Source of the DNA: Coniochaeta sp. PMI_546
Lineage: Eukaryota; Ascomycota; Sordariomycetes; Coniochaetales; Coniochaetaceae
Length of the DNA: 64,000 nt
Assembly (NCBI GenBank): GCA_021432605.1
Contig: MU271144.1
Coordinates: 1,918,606-1,982,605, forward strand
Direction: 5' to 3'
Position numbers and translations under genes: made by a program. Positions 19,936 through 32,028 of this stretch are shown one piece after another; positions within the stretch are counted from its first letter, which is position 1, and the number at the start of each line of letters is the position of its first letter. The notes beneath the pieces were generated by a model. It had not been told where the DNA came from. It saw only the letters and a list, made by a program, of their open reading frames with translations, and searched no databases.

Positions 19936-22900
19936 TGTTGTGTGACTTGATGTGATGAAACACTCCACCGCAGGCCCTAAGTTGCTACGGCCCGACGGGT
20001 AGTCGTGGTTCATCGATCGAAGTGGATAGGGATACTCGCCGAGCTGCATCCACCTGATCTGCTAACGTGGGTCTACCATGTTTGACTACATACATCGAAA
20101 ACCTGCGACGCAGGCGTCCTACGGCTTAGTGGTAAACACAGGTGGTCGACTACAGCTGCTGTAGATAGTTCACAAGGAGCTCATCCGCGTGGTTCTCCTT
20201 GCCGCTTCTCCGCCGACGCTTCTCCGTGGAAGCCGGCTGCTTGTGCAGTACCCTACTCATCATCTTCCGGCCATTCGCTTGGTATCTTAGGCTCGGCTTT
20301 GTCCTCTGATGTTAGACATCTTCCTTCCCTAGGTGACGGTGGCTCGATACGCGCGTTCCAGAAACCCAAGGAGTGCTCGTCTCATCATATTCGGCTGGCT
20401 GATTCGTGCAACGTAACAAAAGTCACCGCTGTCAAGCTCATCTTTTGACTCCATGACAAGGAGCCCCACATTCGCAGCGTCATAGAGGGCGATGCAACCT
20501 GGTCGAGTATCGGTATGCGTGGTTGACCGCCTACTGCTTCAACAATATCTCGAAGTTGACCTGTTATCGAGATTGGGCCTCGCCACGGGCTGTGTCAAGA
20601 GTTGTGACAGATTTCTCGGGCCGTACCACGGCACGCCGAAACTCGTCTGGACGGATGACCCCCCTCGGCCTTGAAGTCCAGAACCGCAATGGTTTGTGCA
20701 ATGTCTTCCTCGGTGTACCGAACCCAGGCAATGTCGCAGCGAGCATGGGCGATGGCGCGGTGGAAACAGTCGGACGATTTTTCACCTCCGCCCCCAGAGT
20801 CGGATAGTGACGAATACACGTCCGATTATGGTACTTGAAGGGGCAGCCAACTGTGCAGAGTGTCCATGTTGCCTCTGGACGCAACGGCGTCTTACTTTCC
20901 TGCAGTCGGTGCTAGACGAGACAGATGCAGACCACAACATGGTACTTCAACGCCTCGATGGGCGCCCGTTCTGACAGTATCCTTCTCTCGGGGAGAGGCA
21001 GAGGAGGGCAGGCCACATGTATGACAAGGGACAACTGCCACGTCCAACAAAGATCGACGCATGACGACTTCGAGTCCTTCATCACATTGCGCCATCTACG
21101 GGCTTGTCAAAGATAGGTTGGCCGCTGCAGAGCGCCCTTGATCGATAGGGATGCCTGGTCGGTACCTATGAGCGAAGACTGCGAAGCGAAAGGCACGATG
21201 CGCGACACTCTTCGACCCTGCTATACGGCGCCATCGTATGTGATACGGGGTATGGGAACGAGGAAGGGCTTTAAACATACGTATTTTTTGTCGACACCAC
21301 AGCTTGATAGTTGATACATGTAGCTTTCCCATACTGCAGCTGAGTCATCATCAAGCAAGCATTTCGGCGAACATTGGTTTTGCGCTAAGAACGGGAGCTA
21401 ACGCACTTGGCGGATGATGGCAGGCCAGGCTAGAATCAAGCTGCCAATTGCTCTTGGTACACAAATACACGTGTAGAACAACCACAGATACAACATGACC
21501 TAAGCCACACCAAGACTGGGATGGTGCTCGAGGTCCTGCAAATAGTCAGCTTTGTTGGGCTTTTTGGGCTGACAACGTGTGCTGAGAGTCGTCGTCCGGG
21601 GAGGACGATAATCGAAAGGGTGCGCAGTCACGAACACATCACCCCGCCCAGGTTTTGGCATGTTTTCTCTTTCTGGAAGTTAGTTAATCCCCTGCAGCCG
21701 CAAGGACCCGACGTGGCACGATTCCCGGCGGGCGATCATGCCAGAACGACAAGCCACACCTTACGGTCGCTGGCGCCGAGCCGCCATTTCTTAGAAATAG
21801 CCCGGTCCTGATTGGCTGTTGCGCCATCCGCCGAATGACTTGCTCATCTTTAGCCCAACTTTGACCCTGTAGGGCCAGCCTGGAACAGAATGGACCCTTT
21901 TTTGCCCTTGTGACAAGACTTGGTAAACTCGAGCTGGATTTGTGTTGGCCTCCCTGCCCTCTTACTGTAGTAATAAATACTTCAGTAGCGCCCGCCCGTT
22001 GTAGCCTGATTGATTCACGGTCTTGTTCTTGTATCACTTCTTCGTGCTGCTCCCTACTGTTTCACCTTCACCCCGTCCTAGTCGTGAACCCAACATCTGT
22101 GACACCGCATCAATATACACAGACTGATTATCGGAATCTCAGCGCTTATACCGAGATGTCTCCCACTTACACCATGTCGGCACACCTGTGCAAGCAAATC
22201 TACACCTCGTGGCGGCAGACCCACCCGGAGCCGTCACAACCCCCGAAGACGACAGTCCTGACACCCAGCTTCTATCCTCAGCGCTCGCCATCGCCGGAGA
22301 AGCGATCTATGGACAGTGACCGGAGCGACACTTCGCCGTCGCCACCGTTGAGCCGACAGTCAAGTACGGGCTGGAAGTGGAATCGATCCTAAGGAACACC
22401 GGACCGCGCCGAGGCGCCGAGACGGAGTGGGGCCGACAGGCATCGGCCGATACATATTACAATGTCTACCCACGAGAGACCATCTACATCGGAGTTGCGA
22501 ATGAAGTATCACTCCTTTGAGTCACGATATCATGTCAACATCGAAGACAGCCCTCAAAGAACCCAGCTCTATGGTCAGGACGAGGTTCAAGCACAGCGGA
22601 TGAGGCCAGCCTTGGAAAATCGTGGACTCCAACCTACCCCACAAATTCCGGACCCGGCAAACCCCCAGAGGAGGCAGCTCTGGAAGGAATTCTGATACCC
22701 CTCCCAAATGACGTTAAAGGCTGAGCCGGCAATTCGATAACCACCGCTAAAGTCTGGCGACCATCCTAGATCCCTTTTGCACAATTGGCGCCCATCATGG
22801 CGCCAAAATCTGTCGCGTGCCCAAACCTCTTTTCTACACCCAACCCCAGCGCGCCGAGACGGATATCGGCACAAAACCCCCTGGGACCCAAATAGCAGTC

Positions 22901-24046
22901 GCGGCAGTGAGGAAATCGGGTGTCGGTCACCTACACCGAAAATGTGGCACGACTACCTTACCCCATTATGGAATGAGAATAGCGCAACATCAGCACAGCC
23001 CCAAGATCAAAACCGGGTTTCGTCGTGTCGCTTTTCCCAACGGTTTGGTGGAGGTACACGTGTACACCTGTATGGTGCCATAACACATGCAGCTGAGGTG
23101 CGCCTGCGGGGCTCAATTGCTTGGAAATCGATTTGTCTCTGAAGCCACACTTTCATGGCTTCTCGGAGCTGTTCATTGGAGACGAAGCATGGATAACCAC
23201 GGGCGTTAAAATGCATTTCGGGTATCGGGGGCATCTACGCATTTTGGTGGCAGTTACAGTTTTTTTGATACCCTCAGTTCCCCCCCCCCTTTTTACCACC
23301 ACTACACTTCAATAGCCTAGCGACCAGCTACAGAATGTACTACATCTATCCAGCATATTTGAGACCGCTGGGAGCAAGCATCAGCAGTGCTAGATGATAA
23401 GCCGTACCCCACAGATTGCACCATCACGGACATGGCCGTAATGGCTCCGTAATGGGCTGATGACTTCGCTCTCAGTAGGCTATCTATGCTACGTGTACTG
23501 TCTTTCCTTTGGGCTATCAAGTATCGGTGCCACACATTATCTACAAACTTACAAGGAGGAACCTTTATGCCTGTGTCGAGCCACCACTTCATCCAGGTAC
23601 ACGGTAGCAAGTGGTTCATGGGAATATCGTCGTCATGTGTATGCAAAGAGGACTATCAAGCGCCCAACAAGTACTTTTACAGTTTACTTCGTATATCAGA
23701 AGGACGGCTGACCAAAAAGTAAGACCAAGAAAAGCAGAGCCCACCACACGTGTGCCTCTTTCCCCCGTCCGGTTCTTCCAGGTTTCTCTCCTATTCCTTG
23801 TCACGCCTCTGCCCTAGCAGGTGTGCGCAGTCTCCTGGACTTCGCCATTTTAGTTCTGTTGTTTTTCGGCAACGAAGTCCTCCCACCACTTTTCAACTCG
23901 AAACGGAGTCCTTAGTTGAATAAGATATTCCCAATCGTACATCCCAATCTAATAGACCAAAAGGGGTGCCACAAACGTCGCGCTTCGTAATCATCATTAA
24001 GGAGTGTCTGCGTGTGTTGAACTCCAAACGGCAGAAAAAGAGCATC
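19936..24046. other. gene-poor stretch, 4.1 kb
   Basis: This is the longest interval without a firm gene. It holds one weak two-exon candidate (22156-22695), a perfect 8-bp inverted repeat at 22785-22806, an 11-base C-run near 23280, and short open frames on the minus strand around 20564-20884 without recognised domains. Base composition looks similar to the rest, so there is no sign of AT-rich RIP decay. Confidence 0.45.
22156..22695 (+). CDS. weak candidate: small two-exon hypothetical protein
   Basis: ATG 22156 follows a C/T-rich stretch that resembles a fungal leader. A possible intron 22377-22439 (donor GTGGAA, CTAAG branch-like string, acceptor CGACAG) joins two open frames into 158 residues, rich in Ser, Pro, Arg and Gln. 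The first half includes SPSPEKRSMDSDRSDTS; the second half is Gln/Arg/Pro-rich and ends RRQLWKEF. No domain, signal or membrane segment is seen. The donor is not the usual GTAAGT/GTATGT type. The region might be non-coding or relic sequence, so this is a suggestion only. Confidence 0.22.
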
Positions 24047-27000
24047 TCACATCCCTCGAGCAACAATGCCGGGCATCGCTACGCCGTCGCTGCCACTATC
24101 GTCCGGCGAGTTGTCCTCCGAGAACCCGCTGCCCTGGATGCGTCGCTTGGCCTCCTTCTTATCCGCCTCCGTCACGTCGCTCGCATCCTTGCGCATGTCG
24201 GGCGTGAACTGCGGATGGCTGGGCGAGTGCCCGATGGACATGCCGGCACGGATCTACACCCCGTCATGTTAGCATCACCTCTCACACCACCCCTCATTCG
24301 TCTAGGGCGGTCTTGCGGATTTTTATTTTTACTTACCAGCGTCTCGAGCGCCCCCTTTGAGTTCTCCACCAAGTCGTCATCGAACACCATCTTCCCCTCC
24401 TCAAACAGCAGCACAATCGTACTGCCGCCAAACTTGAAGTACCCCAGCTCCTCCGCCCTCTTGACCTGCTCCCCTTCCTGCCGAGTGATGACCGTGCTGC
24501 CGACCATCATGGCTCCGACACAGATGACCATGACCCTTCCATGCGCGACGCTATCAATCGGCACGACGACCCGCACATTCTCCCCGTACACGTCGAGCGC
24601 GGACCGGATAGCCATCGGGTTGACGGTGTAGTACTCGCCCGCGATCAGCTTGGGCTTGCCCAGCACGCCGTCGACGGGGATGTGGAAGCGGTGGTAGTCC
24701 TGCGGCGCCAGCCTGAAGATGCCCAGCGCCCCCGTCTCGAACCGCTTCACGTCTTCCGGGTAGGCGTCGCCCAGGAGCCTCTTGATGCTGAACTCGCGGC
24801 CCTTGATCCACACCTTCTGGGCGGTCTCGACGCGGTTGAAGACGACGCAGCGGCAGTCGGCGGGGCTGACGATGATGTGCGGGTTGTCTGGGGCGGATGC
24901 GGGGCGGGCCTCGGGCTTCAGCTGGCGGTAGAAGAACTCGTTGAAGTTCTTGAACTCCTCCACTGGTTTGAGGACCTCGGACATGTCGAGGCGGTGGAAC
25001 TCGATGAATTTCTGGATCTCGGAGCGAGAGGCCGGGTCGTCGTACTTCTTGCCTTGCTTGACGGATAGGCCTTTTAGGAGTTTTCGGACTGATCACTGTT
25101 AGTTTTGGAAACTTTGGGGTGAAGTATTAAGGTTGGATAGGTCTTACTCCTCTTGTTCTCCATGTTGTTCGACTTCAGCCCCTTGTAAAGCAGCCTGATA
25201 CCCAGCCTCACGTAGACGCTCATCTTCTCCTCGTTGATCTGTCCCGTGAGCCGGTCCTGAACCAGGATATTGGCCGAGTTAGCGCCCAGCTTGTACCCGC
25301 CGTACGTCACCTTGGTGATGACCTTGGAGTACCACTTGCGCTGCGCCTGGCTGGCCGTAACGAAGCCGCCCATGACGATGTTGTTGACCTGGCGCCAGTC
25401 CTGCGACGCGCAAGTTGCTATGTGCGTGATGATGTCCGTGTCCTTGCGCTTGTTGAGCCGCGGCTGGTGGCAGATGGGGCACTCGCGGATCTCCACCACG
25501 TGCTCCTCGCCGCTGCTCATGTTGAGGTCGTCCTTGTCGAGGGTGTCCCCTTCTTCGCCGACCTCGCCTTTCTCGGGCACGATGATGGTCGAGTTGGCGG
25601 ATGAGGCTAGCTCACTTGAGGATTCACTCTGAGATGGTTGTTCTGCTGGCTGGCTCTTGCCACCAATGGCTCCAGAGATGGCACTCTTCACCTTGTCGGT
25701 GTCTGGGAGCATGGACTTCACCTTGTCCCCTACAGACTGAGCTGGGTTGATCTTCTTCTGCAGCTGGTCTTCGAGACAGATGACCGCTTCGTCCATGGAC
25801 ATGTCCCACACGTCATCCTCGATTCGGTGAGGGAAACGCTGGAAGAAGCTATCGATGGTCGACTCGCGCAGGGTGGATCCCAGGGTGTCCAGCATGGTCG
25901 TCAGTTCGACCTTGCTGATTCGTCCACTCTCGTCCGAATCGTACTGCTTGAGCATCGCTCGCCAAAACTGCTGGCGGAGCGCTGGGTACGGCATATACTT
26001 GGCACGGATGTAGAGCGTGGGATTGTGCTTGTCCTCCCACTTCTCGACCTTCTTCATCTTCAGCGGGAGCTGGAAGAGAGTGAAGGACGGGTCCTCGCTT
26101 TCAGGTGTCAGCGATTCTCCGGCCGTTTGCGGAGCTGCCGAGACAGCGTTGTCGCCGGGGTGGAGCAAGCCAGGATTCGGAAGCTGGGGGGTGAACTCGG
26201 GCGATTCGACCTGCTGCTGACTCGACTGTGCAGTGGAAGCTTGAGACACCGGTTCAGACGTTGGGGCTGGGCCCAGAGATGAGTTGGTGATCGTGGTCCC
26301 GCTAGCGGTGGATGGGTTCTTGGAAAGAGACGGCCTAATCAACTTGCTAAGACTCTGAGCTGACGAGCTCCGCGACATGCCAAGACGTCTGAATTTGGAT
26401 TTCTGGGCAGCACTAGCAACATATTCTGGTGGATCAGGAAGGTCGTATAGACCGGTCTCAGGATCGGCTTTCGGCGCCTTGTCAATCAACTCCTTCAATG
26501 GCAGGTTGACCGAGGCAATGAAGTCGTTCCCCGAGTACTTGTCGTGGTCGATGACCGTGAAGGCGAAGGAGTATGACTGTTCGTGCGCCTGGACTTGGAA
26601 AACCATCTTCTCATTATACACAGGGTTCAGTTTGTGTCGGATCGTCTTAGTCCGATACGTCTTCTTGCCAAGCGAAGCAACGACGAAGGGGTCCATGTCG
26701 AAACTGGTCTTGGTCAAGTTCGACTCGGGCGGTAGATCCGTGATCTTGCAGATTTCGAGGAAGATGATGCCCACCACGTCACTATCGCCATTTGTGAACT
26801 CGTAGGGGTTCTCGCGCTTCTTCCGCTTCAGTCCTTTGATCCTCAGTCTCCGCTTCTTCTTCTCGATAGCCTCTGGCTTCGTTGGATCCTCATCCTCCGG
26901 GGTAAGATCATCGTCATACGCGTCTTCGTCCTCCTCGTCATCATCCTCGGTGACCCTTCGATCCAGAGGAGGGGAGGGAGATACGCTGGTCGTCTTTGTC

Positions 27001-27740
27001 GCTGCTGCCAGGTTTGGAGTCGTAGCGGCAGTAGGGACACGGCTTGCAGATTCCGCAGTTCCAAGCGTCCTAGCAATGAGCGACAGCTTCTCCAGAACTT
27101 GGTGAGGTGTAGCCTCTCTATTTGTTGCATCGTACAGAGTGAACTGTAGCAGCACTTCGCCGGAGACGACGCTGGTCTTCTTGCCTGGTCGCTTGCTCTT
27201 TAAAGGGTACCACTTGGGCTCCAGCTCGGTCTGGCTGCCATTGAAGATCTCCTCTAGAGCAAGATCAAATTCGCCGAGGTAGTCTTTTCCGAACCTGTCC
27301 TTATCCCAGCAGCAGACATCGAGCAGCAGGCTCTCGACTCCGACGACAGGTAGATGCGCTTGTTCGTTCCACTCGGGATTGAGGTCTTTCGATACCGAAT
27401 GCGTGATATGTTTTGCCTCCCCGAGGGTCAAGACGAGATAGGGATCGGATGTACCGCCTCTGTCTTTCGCTGCGAGGTTGCGTGCCTAAAGGCGTCAACG
27501 TTAGCTTCGAGCGATCTCTCTTGTCTCCTGACAGCTACGCCCAAAGAGCTCGCGTACCCGCAGGATGTTGACGTTAAGCACAAGCCCCTTGTCTACGCGT
27601 CCATCCGGACTGGTCGAATCTCCTTTGTTCCCACTCATTGGGCTGGCACTACGGCTGTTTGCTGCTGAATTGAAGTTTGACTTTGAAGGTGAATCTCTGG
27701 AATAACCGGACTTGAGGCGATTTGGGATGATTCGAACCAT
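24047..27740 (-). CDS. PSD2: phosphatidylserine decarboxylase, C2-domain (Psd2) type
   Basis: Four exons, 27740-27558, 27485-25148, 25088-24337 and 24253-24047, give 1,159 residues. The enzyme converts phosphatidylserine to phosphatidylethanolamine on endomembranes. Order: C2 domain 1 (about 50-170, NLAAKDRGGTSDPYLVLTLG), acidic/Lys-rich linker, C2 domain 2 (about 295-410), Ser/Pro-rich spacer, EF-hand-like loop DSDESGRISKVE (about 572), a possible zinc knuckle CPICHQPRLNKR...HIATC (about 730-750), then the decarboxylase domain (about 800-1090) with DYHRFHIPVDG and the self-cleavage motif FGGST near 1058, where the Ser becomes the pyruvoyl group. Exon 4 adds a 68-residue hydrophilic tail. Start ATG 27740 precedes the first C2 strand by about 50 residues. 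The splice joints NILR/ARN, NKR/IRK and ETL/IRAG all keep frame. Length agrees with filamentous-fungal Psd2. Confidence 0.93.
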
Positions 27741-29374
27741 GATCGGCCGCAGGATAAGGCCAAGGCACCCTCTATTAAGGGTGTCTTGGGGGTCTGAGGC
27801 TGAATCGCTGAATCGGGCGTCACTCGGAGACCTATTGCGTCAGAGCCCTATCGTCCTTGGAGGGCGGTACACTGTTCGAACACTTGGCACGTCACAAAGA
27901 GGACCCAGGCGGAACAGGGCAGAGACGACTAGACCTAGTTGGCTCGTCAGAAGCGGGGTTCGATGTTGGGTGCATGCAGCAAGCGGACGGCAGCGCAGCT
28001 TGGAGTCGTAAAGCGGCAGGTGATGGTTCCGTGCTGAAAGACAAGATGGTGGTTGGACGTCGAGCTTCTTTGGAAACTGGAAAGTCAAAAGGGAAGCTCC
28101 GTCATCACAAGGGTGATTGTAGCATGGGCAATTATTGGGGTTATAATTTAAACGATTGATCACGAATCTCTCTTCAGACAGTCGGAGATTGAAAGTCCCA
28201 AAATCCCCCCAACAAGAAGGCACCTGTGGGGTTGGCACATGAAAGAAGAGAGCAAAATGTCCAAAAGATTTAATTTCACCTTTTTTGGCGAGGTTTCAAG
28301 CTGAAGCACGTCGGATTGGCATGTGTGTATGTATAGACGGCCGGCTGGATCGGATTCGCGGAATCTTAAAAGACGCCGCTCATTCAGCATTCAGCCACCA
28401 ACAAGTCGCATCCCAAACATGCAAAAACCACGGTGGGGATCGAGACTAATAGTAGGTACAGGTGTAATGATGGCTGTCGGACGTTACTATGTAACAAGCA
28501 GCGGCACTGTCTCTCCTGGAGGTGTGCATTAGACGCCTGAGACGGGGACAGCACCACCACTGCGGTACGTCGCTGAGAACTGTTAACATGTGGAAGTCTA
28601 GCCAAAAGAGGCTATGATGCTGTTAGCAGGCCCGTCGTACTGTGGTAAAATGCTTTAAGAGACCACTGTGAACGCGTGTTCCTGCAAATCCGTCGCTGTG
28701 TTACAGCGGAGGGGATCAAGATTTGCCTGCTCCTGAACTACTGAACACTTAGCTTTGGGCTTGAACTTTGGGGAACTTGATTAGAGCTTCGGCAACTCGA
28801 CATTTGGCATTGTTCACAAAGGCCTCGCCAAACAGTCTTGCCTCAATTCGTCCACATATTACATATGCTAGATGTTGGAATGATTACTTCGGTCCGTCTC
28901 CGTGCCACTCGACGCCTCAATCCAAGAATGGCACGCATGGCGGCCTGGTAGAAGAGGAAGTGGCTTCAGCTGGGCGACCTCGACCTCGACTTCGAGAGAT
29001 CGACGGGTTTGGCTCCCTGTTTCCTTGCATTATCTTGCGGCACAGCATCTTGAACTGCGCCAGCTGAGCCGAGAGTTACAAGCTGGTGGTACTATAACTG
29101 CCAATAAGAGTCTGCTTACGACAACTGTGCCCTTCGTCATCCAATGACAAAGGCACTGTGCGTGGAGATATCGTCATATTATTCCTCCTGGCTTCGGGAG
29201 GAGCACCCATACATGAGGTCAAGATTCGCTCGTTCGTATAGTAGTTAACGCCTGGAATGCTATGCCTACCTATTTCCGTGCTGATGTCTGTTATTGCGAT
29301 TATTACACTTGAACCCGAACGCCACCAATGATTGGATATCCTGCACACACCAAATCCTGTCTCACCCGCTGTCC
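27741..29374. other. intergenic, 1.6 kb
   Basis: PSD2 promoter side at left and 3' region of the HAD phosphatase gene at right. Open frames near 28768-29147 (plus) and 29076-29348 (minus) have no recognised features. Nothing else was seen. Confidence 0.45.
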
Positions 29375-30512
29375 CTAGACAACAAGAGGCGCGGCAATGG
29401 GACTAGCAGTCTCAGTAGCCGGTGTCTTGAGCTCTGAAAATACTTCGGGCCATAGAAACATCCTCTCATCCCTCGGTGTGCTAACAACGTAGAGCGGCAC
29501 GGCGTTCCGGCTTGACACGCGCCTCCACAGATCGGCACGGGGGTTGAAGCGCTTCGGCACGCCTCTGCCGCCCGTTGCCTTGCGATCCTCCTCGGCAATC
29601 TCTTCTAGCTTTGTTTTGATATCCTCAAAGCTGTCGAAGGGCACATACGAGATGTCGTTCTCCTGGCAGTACTGCTCTAGGCGAAGACCCCTCCGGGCGA
29701 AGAGGACGTCCGCTTGATTTGCAGCCGGCAGGTCTGACACGCCGTCGCCGATAAACACGATCAACGGGATTGTGCCGTCGTCGCAGGCTAGTTCGGCCTG
29801 CTCGCGAGCCTCGACCATGGAGGCGGCCTTGTCGTGGCCCAATTCGGTGTCGTGGCGCCAGATGGGCTTCCACTCCGAGCCGTCTTTTTTTATCTCTGCA
29901 TCGTTGGCGACGATGTCGATCTGAGAAGACTGCGAAAGTGACATGTTAGTACACTGTCACATGAAGTCACAAAGCGGCTAGGCAAGTCTGCATACTGCTT
30001 CTTCACCCAAGAACGTGTCAAGCACTCTGCGCAAGACGGGCTTGAGTCCAGCCGAGATGACATTGAAAGGAATGTCATTCTTCACGCAGTAGTCGTGGAA
30101 GTCGCGGAAGTCAACGTCGAGTTCGAGTTCCTCCTTCATGACCTCGAACCCGTCGTCAAAGGGGACATTGAGTGAACCCCACATCTCCTCGGACCCTTCT
30201 CTGAAGGACCGTTCCCCATTCTTGATCTGTTCATCGAGGAGCTTCCTCTTCTTAGCTCCACAGCCATGCTTGTCGAAGAGGATGTGGCCGGTGTCTTGCA
30301 GGAAGATGGTACCATCGAAGTCTTCAGGTAGGAGGTGGCGGTTAGAAATCATGAACGTGTGGAGCACTTATGTTTACACAATGCCATGCTAGCGAAGGTT
30401 CAGCTGACTACTGACCAGAGAAGCAGATGATCTTTCGCCTCTTGTCCTCCGCAAGCTTGGGCAGGTTAAGGCTGGCCACCGTGGACTCTGCGGGAGAGTT
30501 GACGGAAGGCAT
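29375..30512 (-). CDS. HAD-superfamily phosphatase (phosphoserine phosphatase-like)
   Basis: Three exons, 30512-30416, 30321-29996 and 29929-29375, give 325 residues. HAD motif I is DFDGT at 33-37, with both aspartates present; motif II lies in the FNVISAGL segment; motif IV is GDGVSDL near residue 200, followed by AANQADVLFARRGL, the usual ending of the core. The helical cap between motifs I and II contains FDDGFEVMKEELELD and DFHDYC, as in small-molecule phosphatases of the Phospho/phosphoserine phosphatase branch. The family includes fungal proteins annotated as diketo-methylthio-phosphopentane phosphatases or Pdp3-interacting factor 1; substrate cannot be told. The C-terminus adds about 60 residues ending in SPIAAPLVV. 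There is no signal peptide, so it is probably cytosolic. The splice between exons 1 and 2 falls inside motif I (FS/DFDGT). Confidence 0.85.
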
Positions 30513-32028
30513 CTTTGTTGATATGTTGCAATGCGTATTGGTAGAGTTACGAATGGGTTCACTATGAAATCAGGAGTGCAATTCAACTGCTGTACTTTTG
30601 GTGGGAATCTGGGGTGGTTTTTGTGATATTTCAATGGTCTGATATGAAGGCCAGGAACTCGAGCAAGAGGGAACCAGACGACCAAGCAACTCAGTTTATA
30701 TACGACAAAACACCACGACTGCAAGCACGAAACCATCGTGAAGTGGAGAATGGCAAAGTCGCCTCCCTAGGCCAAGCCGCTGGAATGCTTCCTAAGGGTT
30801 TTTGTTGGTTACAGCACTGTTTGTCGCCCTTGTGCGTGGCTGTTTAGCTGTGGTGACGGAGAGGCATCGGTAGATAAGAAGTCCTCGTCATCGCAATGTC
30901 ATCATTAAGCGGGCTACCTACAGTACCTAAGGTAAGGTAATCTGTGGTGTCCAACCTGCAGGAATCCAAAGCCACCATGTTGCGAGCCTTCCGGCAACAA
31001 GATCAGGGCTTTAAGACTAGGTACCTTATCACGAACGACCTAACCCGTGTACGGAGGCGGAGACTAACCTCCTGCTTGTGTCTCTGCCTCCAGCGTTTCC
31101 GTCACTTTTGCGGTGTGCGAGCCTGTGAGTCCCCGAACTCAGCGTGGTAAAACGGGGCTCCCGTACGGATTGAGCCTCCCGTCGGCCAGGCACCATACGG
31201 AGTCATGATGTCATCGCCGGCTTTGCACGAGTGCCTTATTCCATGCTCTAGAAGTACTGTGTTGCACAAATCAGCAAGGTGTAGTAGCATCACACGTGGA
31301 AGGTGTATTCTGCCGGATTTAACTTTGAGACAGTGCTATCGAGAACGATTCCCTTGGCGCTTGGCTTAGGTAGATACCAGATTCTGAGTAGATACGGTAG
31401 CGTGAGCAGCTGAACAACAAAAGCAATCGACATTGTGTAAGGATGACCCGGCAAACCCCCCCGGCTCTGCTCTGATGACGGCTACTCGTCTGGGTACAGG
31501 CGTCGGGATCCATCCCGCCACCCCGGCCTCCGTGACTGGCGATAGGGTTTCCTTATGTAGATATGGCTAAATCTCAGAGATGAAAACCATGCATCACTGT
31601 CACTGGTTTGACCGGTATTGTCTATCACACAAAGTGATACCGGAGTGCATATTGGTATCAATCCGACTCAGCTGTAGTCTAGGCTCTGCTCTGCACTGAC
31701 TACTCCGCCCTGGTCTAACGCTAGCTTCTTCATTCACTGCTCACCGGACTCACTCGTAAACGGCGGCGATCTAAAGGCGGCAAAGGTCGCCTGTTCAGGC
31801 GCCAGCCGCGATATGCTCACAGATGTTCCAGTCTTGGCCATGGCCGTCCAACTGAGCCACGTTAAGGGGTACCGAGAATCCAGACTATTCTTCCATGCAA
31901 TATCCCCATATCGCCTGCAGTCCAACCATCGCGCTCGTTTCGAGGCTTGTTTTTTCAAGCGTAGATGATCCTCGTCGCTGAAGTGTTGAGCCCTCTCGCA
32001 TAACATCGTAACACGTTGCCTTGACACC
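30513..32028. other. intergenic, 1.5 kb
   Basis: HAD gene promoter at left and coatomer gene 3' region at right. It holds a perfect TACCTAAGGTA palindrome at 30924-30934 and related strings near 31020 and 31366. The 97-codon minus frame at 31734-32027 abuts the coatomer stop and is probably untranslated. No gene was recognised. Confidence 0.45.

Noticed and set aside
20564-20884. Minus-strand frames in the gene-poor gap that look faintly protein-like
   Set aside because: No start codon context, splice partner or domain; overlapping frames on both strands are equally long.
31734-32027. 97-codon minus frame just past the coatomer stop
   Set aside because: It directly follows the conserved C-terminus and stop of epsilon-COP, so it is most likely 3' untranslated sequence.
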